A stretch of 64,000 bases of DNA from Aquimarina sp040786285 (GTDB lineage: Bacteria; Bacteroidota; Bacteroidia; Flavobacteriales; Flavobacteriaceae). A model generated the notes under the pieces. It had not been told where the DNA came from. It saw only the letters and a list, made by a program, of their open reading frames with translations, and made no database searches. The first letter of the stretch is position 1, and each line of letters begins with the position of its first letter. This document shows positions 54,446 to 62,924 of this stretch, piece by piece. The stretch is taken from contig NZ_JBFMKQ010000002.1 of the NCBI RefSeq assembly GCF_040786285.1, forward strand, positions 186,001-250,000, written 5' to 3'. Position numbers and translations under genes: made by a program.

Positions 54446-55230
54446 GAAGTTATAATAATATCCAAGCTGAACATATAGTAATAGGAAAGAATACAATTAT
54501 AGAACCTACTGCTGTAATCCGAGGTCTTAATGGAAATGCTAGAAGTATAGTAATTGGAGATAACTGCTACATAGGGGCTAATGTTCAAATTATTATTGAC
54601 GAGTTTAGGTTAGGAGATTATTCTAAAATTCATCATGATACTAATATACATGGGTATAAACCTTGTTATATTGGTCATAATGCATGGATTGGTCAGTTTA
54701 CTATAATTGATTCTATTGGAGGAGTTTCGATTGGAAATAATTGCGGTATAGGGGCACAATCTCAATTATGGAGTCATATAAAATATGGAGATACTTTAGA
54801 GGGGTGTCGTTTTAAGTCTGAGCAAAAACTTGAAGTAGGGGATGATGTATGGTTTGTAGGTCATTGTATAGTTTCTCCTATTAAAGCTGAAAATAAATCG
54901 TTGGCTTTGGCTGGGTCTGTGATTACTTCAGATATGAAATACAATTGTATTTATGGTGGTGCGCCTGCAAAAGATTTAACGGATAAAGTAGGGAATCAAT
55001 TTTTAGAGGTCTCTTTATCTGAAAAAACCAGAAAAATGCAAGAGTACCTTGTAGATGCAGGTTTGGAAAATAGTAGTATAAAAATTATTCAATACGAACA
55101 TGAAATAAAAAGTAAAAAGATTACTTATTTTATTATGGAGTCAAGAAGCTATACTAAAAGATCAACTCCTGAAGAGATTGCGTTTATGAAATTTTTACTT
55201 CCAGACAAGGCAAAATTCGTACCCTTGTAA
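54442..55230 (+). CDS. Hexapeptide-repeat acyltransferase
   Basis: A 262-residue protein built on left-handed beta-helix repeats (IVIGKNTIIEPTAVI, IVIGDNCYIGANVQIII, CYIGHNAWIGQFTIID, VSIGNNCGIGAQSQLWSH, VGDDVWFVGHCIVSPI, YGGAPAKDLTDKVG) with a C-terminal helical extension of about 75 residues. The acyl donor and acceptor are not identifiable. With the WecE-like aminotransferase next door, it could N-acylate the dTDP-4-amino-sugar (inference). The start overlaps the preceding gene by 4 bases, showing translational coupling. Confidence 0.8.
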   Translation: MRSYNNIQAEHIVIGKNTIIEPTAVIRGLNGNARSIVIGDNCYIGANVQIIIDEFRLGDYSKIHHDTNIHGYKPCYIGHNAWIGQFTIIDSIGGVSIGNNCGIGAQSQLWSHIKYGDTLEGCRFKSEQKLEVGDDVWFVGHCIVSPIKAENKSLALAGSVITSDMKYNCIYGGAPAKDLTDKVGNQFLEVSLSEKTRKMQEYLVDAGLENSSIKIIQYEHEIKSKKITYFIMESRSYTKRSTPEEIAFMKFLLPDKAKFVPL

Positions 55231-55417
55231 TTAATTTGTTACTTATTAAAATAGGTGAAGAGTGTTTTTTACCGATATTTTCTTTCATTAAAATTGATAA
55301 TCTAAAGAATTTGTTAAATTGTATACCTTCAAACATAGCTATAGAATCTTGAAAATCAATATTTGTTATTGAGGATAATTTAATTAGTAATAAGTTTTTT
55401 TAACCTAATCAATTTAG

Positions 55418-56548
55418 ATGATTCCATTTAATAAACCTTATATGACCGGGGATGAACTGTATTATATTAAAGATGCAGTTTCTAGAGGAAAAATTTCAGG
55501 GAACGGATATTATACCAAAAAATGTCATAATTTTTTTAAAGAAGTTATAGGTTATAGAAATTGCTTATTGACTTCTTCATGCACAGATGCTTTGGAAATG
55601 GCAGGAATACTCATAGATATTAAGCCAGGAGATGAAGTTATTATGCCTTCTTATACTTTTGTGTCTACCGCCAATGCTTTTGTGTTAAGAGGAGCAAAGA
55701 TCATATTTGCGGATTCTTATATTGATAACCCCAATATTGATGCTAATTCGATAACATCATTAATTTCTGATAAAACAAAAGCTATTGTAGCTGTTCATTA
55801 TGCAGGTGTATCGTGTGAGATGGATACAATTATGCAAATAGCCAAAGAGCATAATTTATTTGTGATTGAAGATGCTGCACAGGCTATTGACTCTTTTTAT
55901 AAAGGAAGAACTTTAGGTACTATAGGGCATTTAGCTACATTTTCTTTTCATGAAACTAAGAATATTATTTCAGGAGAAGGGGGTATGTTAGTTGTGAATG
56001 ATAAACGATTTGACAAACGTGCAGAAATTATTTGGGAAAAAGGGACCAATCGATCTGCATTTTTTAGAGGAGAAGTAGACAAGTATTCTTGGGTCGATTT
56101 AGGTTCTTCTTTTTTACCCTCAGATGTTACTGCAGCTTTTTTATTTGCGCAACTAGAGAATTTAAAAAAAATTCAATCCAGAAGAATAACTTTGTGGGAA
56201 ACATATTATGAAGGCCTTAAAGGACTTGAAAGCCAAGGTTTATTAACATTACCCAAAATACCAGCATATGCAACTTGTAATGGGCATTTGTTTTATATAG
56301 TTTGTAAAAGTATTAAGGAAAGAAGCCAATTAATTAACTATTTAAAAGATAACGGAGTGTATGCAGTTTTTCATTATATATCACTTCATAAAAGTCCTTT
56401 TTATGAAGTAGAAAACGATAGTATGGAGTTAGAGAATTGTGAGATGTTTTCCGAAAGGTTATTGCGATTACCTTTATACTATGAATTACATAGGGAAGAT
56501 CAAAATAAAATAGTAAATCTAATCATAAGTTTTTTCGATAAAAAATAA
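55418..56548 (+). CDS. wecE: dTDP-4-amino-4,6-dideoxygalactose transaminase-like (DegT/DnrJ/EryC1/StrS family)
   Basis: A 376-residue PLP aminotransferase. It is highly similar over its length to E. coli WecE/RffA as I recall it: MIPFNKPYMTGDELYYIKDA, KPGDEVIMPSYTFVSTANAF, VAVHYAGVSCEMDTIM, ALGTIGH-like segment and SFHETKN with the PLP Lys, EKGTNRSAFFRGEVDKYSWVDLGSS. It converts dTDP-4-keto-6-deoxyglucose to dTDP-Fuc4N. RmlA/RmlB, needed for the substrate, are not in the window. Followed after 6 bases by the GT-C/TPR gene. Confidence 0.9.
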   Translation: MIPFNKPYMTGDELYYIKDAVSRGKISGNGYYTKKCHNFFKEVIGYRNCLLTSSCTDALEMAGILIDIKPGDEVIMPSYTFVSTANAFVLRGAKIIFADSYIDNPNIDANSITSLISDKTKAIVAVHYAGVSCEMDTIMQIAKEHNLFVIEDAAQAIDSFYKGRTLGTIGHLATFSFHETKNIISGEGGMLVVNDKRFDKRAEIIWEKGTNRSAFFRGEVDKYSWVDLGSSFLPSDVTAAFLFAQLENLKKIQSRRITLWETYYEGLKGLESQGLLTLPKIPAYATCNGHLFYIVCKSIKERSQLINYLKDNGVYAVFHYISLHKSPFYEVENDSMELENCEMFSERLLRLPLYYELHREDQNKIVNLIISFFDKK

Positions 56549-56554
56549 GGATGC

Positions 56555-58777
56555 ATGGAATTTAATTTTAAAAAAAATATTAATTATCGAAATGGCTTTA
56601 TACTAACTGCTTTTGTTATTGGATTAACCATGATGTTTTTAAGTAAAGATTATGGTCCATTAGAAGATGCAAAAATACATCAAGATCATGGTGTTAGAAT
56701 TCTTAACTATTTTAAAGGAATAGATGATATAGCAGCATCAAGTCCTATCGATGAAGAAGGCAATTATATTGATGTCGCTATAAGCCAGGAAAATGAAAAT
56801 CGTGGTATGAATGGTTTTGGAGGTTTCTTTGACCTTCTTACGAATTTCTTACATCAATATTTTAACTCTTTTGAAGTGTATCGATTTAAAAATTTAATAA
56901 ACTCTATTTTCGGATTTTTACTTTTTTTGTTTTGTGGTTTGCTTGGAAAAGAACTGGGGGGATGGAAGGTTGGTTTGCTCGCGTTAGTTTTTGTTGTACT
57001 ATGTCCAGTGATTTTTGGCTATTCTATGAATAATCCTAAAGATATTCCTGCCGCGGCATTCTATATGTTTTCTTTATTTCATATAATAAAACTATTAAAA
57101 GAGTTACCCAGAGTTACTTTAAAAAGAGCTTTTTTTCTAATACTCAATATTTCATTATTAATAAATATCAGGGTAATCGGTATAATAACTATTGGCTACT
57201 TGATACTGTCAGTGTTTTTGTGGTGGTTCATACAAAATTATGAATCAGGCTTTAAAGAATTTTTGACAAAGGATACCCTACTGCTGGCTGGTAAAACCAT
57301 ATTAATTTCCTTATTGTCTTATTTTGTTGTCAGCATTTTTTGGCCATATGCGCAAACCAATCCAATAAAAGCACCTATTGAGATAATATATGCAATGAAA
57401 AATTTTAAAGGTTTTGAAAATTTGCAGTTATTTGAAGGTGTTTGGCAGAGTAGTTTTAATGCTCCTTGGTATTATGCAATAAAAAACCTATTCATTATTA
57501 TGATGCCATTACATGCATTTCTAGGTTTTTTTCTGATTCCGTTAGTATATTATAAGAACTCAAAGATTAATATACTTCATATATCGATGGTGTTGTTTGC
57601 TTCAGTTTTTCCTATGATATTAGTTATTATAGGGAAACCTAACAATCATGATGGTTCAAGGCAGTTTATGTTTGCCATATTACCTATTGTTATTGTTAGT
57701 GCCTTATCTTGGATTAAATTGTTCGAGATGATACCGAAAGAAAAAATTGCCAAATTACTGATCGGTATTTTGATTCTGATGCTGCTGCAACCATTGTATT
57801 TCATGGCACGTTATCACCCTATGCAAGCACTATATTTTAGTCCAATTATTGGAGGTGTCTCTGGTGCTTATGGAAATTATGAAATAGATTATTATGGGGT
57901 TGGAGTAAAACCTGCCTTAAACTGGCTTGAAGAAAATGTTGGTGATGAAAATAACCCTCCCAGGGTTCGTTTATATTATGGGAGTCAGACAAAAATGACA
58001 TTTCATACAGATAAAAGTTCAAAACTGAGAAATGTATTAACGCATCGACACTCTATGGATTGGGATTATTCGATTATACTTTTGGCTGAAGGAAAATATA
58101 ATAGAGATCATACTAACGTAAATTGGTCACCAGAACATACGGTTCATGAAGTGAAAATTGATGGAGTTGGGATTTGTTTTATAGTAAAGAATCATAAAGA
58201 TATAAACAAACATATTGTTGAATTAAGAGATAAATTGACGAGGAAACCAACCGTTGGTGGTTATATTCAGTTGAGTTTACTTTTGTATAATAATAAGGAA
58301 TATTTCAAATGTATTGAAGTGCTTAAAAAAGTAATTGAATTAGATTCAAACAATGCTATAGCATATAATAATTTATGTTCTGCTTATAATAATCTTTTGA
58401 TGTACGATGAAGCCAAAGAGGCATGTGAAAAATCTTTGATGTTTAATCCGAATAATTCATTTGCACAAAATAACCTCGAAGCATCTGTTAATGGGATGCG
58501 CAGAAGATCGAAAATGACAATAAAAGAATATCATCTTCTTAGCTATAATTATTATAAGTTAGGGTATTATCAAAAATGTATTGAAATAAGTAACGAGTTA
58601 TTAGAAGTAGATCCTAAAAGTATAGTAGCATTTAATAATATATGCTCTGCTTACAATCAAATGCAGCAATGGGAGCAAGGAGCAAGAGCATGTACTAAGG
58701 CTTTAGAGATCAATCCAAGTTTTCAACTTGCAAAAAATAATCTGGATTGGGCAAAGCAACAGTTAAATAAAGATTGA
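56555..58777 (+). CDS. GT-C (GT39/PMT-like) membrane glycosyltransferase with C-terminal TPRs
   Basis: A 740-residue protein. About ten spans lie between residues 15 and 430. The first periplasmic loop has acidic residues (DYGPLEDAKIHQDHG) and a later segment reads GYSMNNPKDIPAAAFYMFSLF, as in GT-C families. A periplasmic domain (about 430-565) precedes TPRs (about 575-740) ending in AFNNICSAYNQMQQWEQGARAC. It probably transfers sugar from a lipid carrier to protein or glycan in the periplasm. It belongs to the co-directional cluster with wecE. Confidence 0.82.
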   Translation: MEFNFKKNINYRNGFILTAFVIGLTMMFLSKDYGPLEDAKIHQDHGVRILNYFKGIDDIAASSPIDEEGNYIDVAISQENENRGMNGFGGFFDLLTNFLHQYFNSFEVYRFKNLINSIFGFLLFLFCGLLGKELGGWKVGLLALVFVVLCPVIFGYSMNNPKDIPAAAFYMFSLFHIIKLLKELPRVTLKRAFFLILNISLLINIRVIGIITIGYLILSVFLWWFIQNYESGFKEFLTKDTLLLAGKTILISLLSYFVVSIFWPYAQTNPIKAPIEIIYAMKNFKGFENLQLFEGVWQSSFNAPWYYAIKNLFIIMMPLHAFLGFFLIPLVYYKNSKINILHISMVLFASVFPMILVIIGKPNNHDGSRQFMFAILPIVIVSALSWIKLFEMIPKEKIAKLLIGILILMLLQPLYFMARYHPMQALYFSPIIGGVSGAYGNYEIDYYGVGVKPALNWLEENVGDENNPPRVRLYYGSQTKMTFHTDKSSKLRNVLTHRHSMDWDYSIILLAEGKYNRDHTNVNWSPEHTVHEVKIDGVGICFIVKNHKDINKHIVELRDKLTRKPTVGGYIQLSLLLYNNKEYFKCIEVLKKVIELDSNNAIAYNNLCSAYNNLLMYDEAKEACEKSLMFNPNNSFAQNNLEASVNGMRRRSKMTIKEYHLLSYNYYKLGYYQKCIEISNELLEVDPKSIVAFNNICSAYNQMQQWEQGARACTKALEINPSFQLAKNNLDWAKQQLNKD

Positions 58778-58858
58778 ATTGAAGTATCTAAATACTCTAT
58801 TATATTTAATTCTTGTGCAATATTAAAAATGTTTAAAACGTATTAAATATCATTAATT

Positions 58859-59689
58859 ATGATTGATCTTCTTAAAATTGCTAAAAATCTCAAAAAAGAA
58901 GAAGATGGAATATACCATTCCAAAACAAGCTCCAATATTTCTTATCCTGATGAAGGTAATTCTGATTGTTTTCAAATAGAAGAAAATAGTTTCTGGTTTA
59001 CGCATAGAAATAATGTTATTAAGAAGGCAGTACTAAAATACAGTCCTCAAAAACTATTCTTTGATATTGGAGGGGGAAATGGTTTTGTTTCAAAAGGCTT
59101 GCAGGATGAGGGTCTTGAGGTTGTTTTAGTTGAACCGGGATATGATGGAGCTTTAAATGCTAAAAAAAGAAATATAAAGAATATTGTATGTTCTACACTC
59201 GAAGATAGTCAATTTCAAAAATCTAGTTTGGCATCTATAGGTATGTTTGATGTTGTTGAGCATATAGATGATGATCTTGGATTTCTGAAAAACGTCTATG
59301 ATTATTTAGAAGATGATGGTAATGTTTACATTACTGTACCCGCTTTTAATTTTTTATGGTCTAATGAAGATGATATAGCGGGACACTTTAGAAGATATAG
59401 TTTGTCTCAATTAGAAGAAGTGTTGACCTCATGTGGCTTTAGCATTACCTATTCTACTTATGTTTTTTCGATATTGCCTTTTCCTGTTTTCTTATTTAGA
59501 TCTATTCCCAGCAGAATAGGGTTGAATAAAAATCCTGGGAAACTAAGTAAGCAACAAAGAGAACACAATACAGATAAAAATTTTTTTAACGCTATTTTAA
59601 ATCGTTTATGGAGATGGGAGCTTAAAAAGATTGAAAACTCAAAAAAAATACCTTTTGGAGGGAGTTGCTTTGTGGTGGCTAAAAAATAG
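58859..59689 (+). CDS. Class I SAM-dependent methyltransferase in glycan locus
   Basis: A 276-residue protein with motif I LFFDIGGGNGFVSKGL, VVLVEPGYDGA, MFDVVEHIDDDLGFLKNVYDYLEDDG and NVYITVPAFNFLWSNEDDIAGHFRRYS. The C-terminal part has a hydrophobic stretch (VFSILPFPVFLFRSIPS). Family members of this shape accompany GT2 enzymes in polysaccharide loci. It may methylate a sugar or a lipid-linked intermediate. Its last 11 bases overlap the convergent glutaminase tail. Confidence 0.85.
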   Translation: MIDLLKIAKNLKKEEDGIYHSKTSSNISYPDEGNSDCFQIEENSFWFTHRNNVIKKAVLKYSPQKLFFDIGGGNGFVSKGLQDEGLEVVLVEPGYDGALNAKKRNIKNIVCSTLEDSQFQKSSLASIGMFDVVEHIDDDLGFLKNVYDYLEDDGNVYITVPAFNFLWSNEDDIAGHFRRYSLSQLEEVLTSCGFSITYSTYVFSILPFPVFLFRSIPSRIGLNKNPGKLSKQQREHNTDKNFFNAILNRLWRWELKKIENSKKIPFGGSCFVVAKK

Positions 59690-60593
59690 ATAATCCAGTT
59701 AGAGTTGTTAATTGTTCTAAGGCATGCATTCCTAATTCAGAGTTTCCTTTTGGGTTAAGACAGGGACTCCAAACGGTCACCGTATACTGCCCCGGGTGTA
59801 CTGCTGCAATTCCTCCACCTACACCACTTTTACCTGGTAATCCTACTCTAAAGCTAAATTCTCCGGCTTCATCATAAAAACCACAGGTTTGCATAATGGC
59901 ATTGATACGTTTTACTTTTTGTGGAGAGAGTATTTGGGTGTTGTCTGCAAGTTTTTTTCCTTGATTGGCGTACATCATAAAAGCGGTAGATAGTTCTTTA
60001 CAGGACATTTCTACAGAACATTGATAGATGTAGAAATCCAAAACAGTTTCAATATCATTTTCGATATTACCAAAAGATTTCATAAGGTTTAGTAAGGCTG
60101 CATTACGATAACTATGCTTTTTTTCGGATATATAAACCTGAGGATTAATAGTGATACTTGAGTCGCCAGTAATTTCATGAATGAAATCAAGAAAATCTTT
60201 TTTAGGATGCTCTAATTCAGAAATCAAAGCATCAGATATTACTAGTGCACCAGCATTGATAAAGGGATTTCTGGGGATTCCTTGTTCGTATTCTAATTGC
60301 ACTAAAGAATTAAAAGGGTTTCCCGATGGTTCTACATCTACACGTTTAAAAAGATCGTCGCCTAATAAAGACATTGCCCGAGAAAGAGTAAATACTTTTG
60401 AGATGCTTTGTATAGAAAAGCGTTCTTCGTTGTCTCCAAAATTATAATGCCCAGAATTGATGCAATGTAAATGCATACCAAATTTTTCGGAGTTTATTTT
60501 GGCTAACTCAGGAATATAGGATGCAACTTTCCCTGTACTTTGTTTAGTAGAAAGTTCATCTTTTATTTGATTAAGGATTTGTTGATAATCCAC
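59679..60593 (-). CDS. glsA: Glutaminase
   Basis: Hydrolyses glutamine to glutamate and ammonia. Serine-dependent beta-lactamase-like fold with the catalytic SxxK at Ser63 and Lys66 (FSIQSISKVFTLSRAM). Other family motifs: VEPSGNPFNSLVQLEYEQGIPRNPFINAGAL, ELSTAFMMYANQGK and GLPGKSGVGGGIAAVHPG. The 304-residue length is normal. It is in a transcript with pepE, 6 bases upstream. Confidence 0.96.
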   Translation of the reverse strand: MDYQQILNQIKDELSTKQSTGKVASYIPELAKINSEKFGMHLHCINSGHYNFGDNEERFSIQSISKVFTLSRAMSLLGDDLFKRVDVEPSGNPFNSLVQLEYEQGIPRNPFINAGALVISDALISELEHPKKDFLDFIHEITGDSSITINPQVYISEKKHSYRNAALLNLMKSFGNIENDIETVLDFYIYQCSVEMSCKELSTAFMMYANQGKKLADNTQILSPQKVKRINAIMQTCGFYDEAGEFSFRVGLPGKSGVGGGIAAVHPGQYTVTVWSPCLNPKGNSELGMHALEQLTTLTGLSIF

Positions 60594-60599
60594 GGTGTT

Positions 60600-61307
60600 T
60601 TAATTTAATTCAGACAATGTGCTTTCGGGTTCTATTTCGTAAGGAGCTTTGTTTTGCTCAAAAATTCGAGCCGTTAATTTACCTTTTAATACTATTTCTT
60701 GATCATTGACATGTAACCAACTTCCTTCTCGTAAACCAATTACGGGTTGAGGATTCAATCTATGAAATTCTTTAATTCTGGTTTCTCTTGTTTCTCCTTT
60801 ATGAGTGGAGCTAGGGTTGGGATCAAGATAATGTGGATTGATATTAAATGAAACGATTCCTAAAGTTTTAAAACTAGGAGGGTATACAATGGGCATATCA
60901 TTGGTGGTTTGCATGGTAAGTCCACAAATATTACTTCCGGCACTTGTTCCTAAGTAGGGGGTGCCAGAGTGTATTGCCTGTTTTAGCGGTTCAATAACTT
61001 TATTTCGGTATAACTGATCCACTAAAAGAAATGTGTTTCCTCCTCCGGTAAAAATTCCCTGAGCATTTTTAAGGGCTTCAGTCGGGTTAGAAAAAGTATG
61101 TATACCTACGATTCTTTTATTGATTTTATTAAAAGCCTTAGCAACACTAGATGTATATTCATCATGGGTAATTCCGCCTGGACGGGCATAAGGAATAAAA
61201 AGTATTTCATCAATTCCTGAATACAATTCGGTTAAAGCTTCATTAAGATATTCTAAAGGTTGACTTCCGTAAATAGTAGAAGTACTTGCGATTATACAGT
61301 TTGCCAT
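60600..61307 (-). CDS. pepE: Alpha-aspartyl dipeptidase PepE (peptidase family S51)
   Basis: Cleaves dipeptides with N-terminal Asp. Nucleophile Ser122 in YLGTSAGSNICG; other motifs are FIPYARPGG, IFTGGGNTFLLVD, FNINPHYLDP and GLREGSWLHV. The 235-residue length is normal for the family. Together with glutaminase it forms a small amino-acid catabolism unit. Confidence 0.95.
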   Translation of the reverse strand: MANCIIASTSTIYGSQPLEYLNEALTELYSGIDEILFIPYARPGGITHDEYTSSVAKAFNKINKRIVGIHTFSNPTEALKNAQGIFTGGGNTFLLVDQLYRNKVIEPLKQAIHSGTPYLGTSAGSNICGLTMQTTNDMPIVYPPSFKTLGIVSFNINPHYLDPNPSSTHKGETRETRIKEFHRLNPQPVIGLREGSWLHVNDQEIVLKGKLTARIFEQNKAPYEIEPESTLSELN

Positions 61308-61413
61308 TAACTTTTTTTGTAAAGGTAGTTTAACGTTTTCTTTTATTGAAATCTTCTAAGAAGATAAAAAAATGTAGTATCTTAATTGAAGAAAAATATA
61401 AGTATTTCTAATT

Positions 61414-62211
61414 ATGAAAATAAAACTATCCCTAGCTTTTATATGTTTTGTAGTAAGTTTATCAACGGCACAAATAACCTCGAGAGTTTTGATCGATGGA
61501 AAAATAAGTGCCCCCATTGGTGATGACGTAGAAGGAGTTGTTGTGTATAATCGCAGTTCTAATAAAGGTACCATAAGTAACAAGGATGGTGTTTTTAGAA
61601 TTAGCGCTGGAATTAATGATAAAATAGAGGTAGTGGCAATGCAATATCAACACTTCGTGGTATTTGTAGATAAAGGAGTGGTGGATAGTCAAAGGTTGCA
61701 TATTTTTTTAAACGAATCTGTAAATCAGCTCGAAGAAGTGGTGGTGAGACCTTATGATTTATTAGGCAATGTGTCGGTTGATGTAAAAAAAATAGGGTTT
61801 AGTCAAAGCGGGATATCAGAAGTTGCTAAACAAACCTCTACACGTATTAATGATGCAGAGTATGGCTTTACCCCCGATGATTTAACCACTCCAGAAAATA
61901 ATGCTATAATAGAAGAAAAAGAAAATTTAATCCATGGATTAAATTTTGTGAATCTTTTTAAGTTAGTTTATGATAGTAAAAGTAAATCTAAAAAGGAAAA
62001 GCAACCTAAGGATATTGATGTTAAAGTAAGAGATGTGTATAATGATCAGTTTTTTAAAGATTACTTGGCTTTAGAGATACATCAAATAAATGATTTTCTG
62101 TTTTTTGCCGAAGATAATGGATTAAATACCACATATTTTGAAACAGGTAAAGAACTCGATTTGCTGCAGTTTTTAGTAATTCAAAGCAAGTTATACCGCC
62201 AGCGACAATAG
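61414..62211 (+). CDS. Exported protein with carboxypeptidase-D regulatory-like domain
   Basis: A signal peptide (LSLAFICFVVSLSTAQ) is followed by a TonB-plug-free carboxypeptidase-regulatory-like fold (about 25-110): VLIDGKISAPIGDDVEGVVVYN, GTISNKDGVFRISAGINDKIEV, and IFLNESVNQLEEVVV. This domain occurs on SusC-like receptors, but here the protein is short (265) and has no barrel. The rest is helical and Lys-rich. It is unrelated to transport as far as seen. Confidence 0.8.
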   Translation: MKIKLSLAFICFVVSLSTAQITSRVLIDGKISAPIGDDVEGVVVYNRSSNKGTISNKDGVFRISAGINDKIEVVAMQYQHFVVFVDKGVVDSQRLHIFLNESVNQLEEVVVRPYDLLGNVSVDVKKIGFSQSGISEVAKQTSTRINDAEYGFTPDDLTTPENNAIIEEKENLIHGLNFVNLFKLVYDSKSKSKKEKQPKDIDVKVRDVYNDQFFKDYLALEIHQINDFLFFAEDNGLNTTYFETGKELDLLQFLVIQSKLYRQRQ

Positions 62212-62222
62212 GTAAATTGTCA

Positions 62223-62267
62223 TAATAGTAATACTAACCAAGGTGTATTTTTTGTTAGTGACTATTA
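62223..62267 (+). terminator. Possible terminator after the 61414 gene
   Basis: An imperfect hairpin (TAATAGT and ACTAAC pairing with GTTAGT and ACTATTA around a loop with a T-run). It is weak and has no following T stretch of note. Confidence 0.3.
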
Positions 62268-62353
62268 CGTACTACTTAAAATTAAAGTTTGGCACGATTT
62301 TTTAATTCAAATCTTCAAAATTAGTTACTTTTAGCCTTTTACAATTTTGCAAG

Positions 62354-62860
62354 ATGAAGAATTCATTACTACTATTTTTAATAGGATTGAGTATTACCTT
62401 AAGTTCTTTTGTAACACATAAGTTTTATGTTAGTGTTACACAAGTTGACTACAATAAAGAAGAACAGTCCCTACAGATTATTTCTAGAATTTTTATAGAT
62501 GATATAGAAGAAATTCTAAAAGAAAGATACGATAGTTCGATTATTCTTGACCCTACTAAAGAAGCTTCAGAAGTAGATGAGTTTATAAAGAAATATCTTA
62601 CTCAGAAATTAGAATTTATAGTGAATAATGAAGAGGTTTCTTTTACTTTTATAGGAAAAGAATATGAGGATGATCTTATGATATGTTATTTAGAAATAGA
62701 AAATATTACTTCCTTAGAAACCATACAAATTTCAAATCAAGTTTTAATGGATCTTTTTGAAGAACAACAAAACATCGTTCATGTCAAAAAAGAAAAACAG
62801 CGTAAGAGCTTAATATTAGAAAAAGGTAGGGATAAAGGGATGTTAAAGTTTAGTGAATGA
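62354..62860 (+). CDS. DUF6702-like exported protein
   Basis: A 168-residue protein with signal sequence (LLLFLIGLSITLSSFVTHKFYVSVTQ region). It has motifs VDYNKEEQSLQIISRIFIDDIEEIL, and DLMICYLEIENI. This is the small Bacteroidetes family I recall as DUF6702, usually near M1 metallopeptidases. It lies just before the M1 gene here too. The function is unknown. Confidence 0.75.
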   Translation: MKNSLLLFLIGLSITLSSFVTHKFYVSVTQVDYNKEEQSLQIISRIFIDDIEEILKERYDSSIILDPTKEASEVDEFIKKYLTQKLEFIVNNEEVSFTFIGKEYEDDLMICYLEIENITSLETIQISNQVLMDLFEEQQNIVHVKKEKQRKSLILEKGRDKGMLKFSE

Positions 62861-62924
62861 AACGCAAAACTTTTAAAAAACGACTATTTTGCAAATTATT
62901 TTCAATTAACTCAAAATTACTCAA

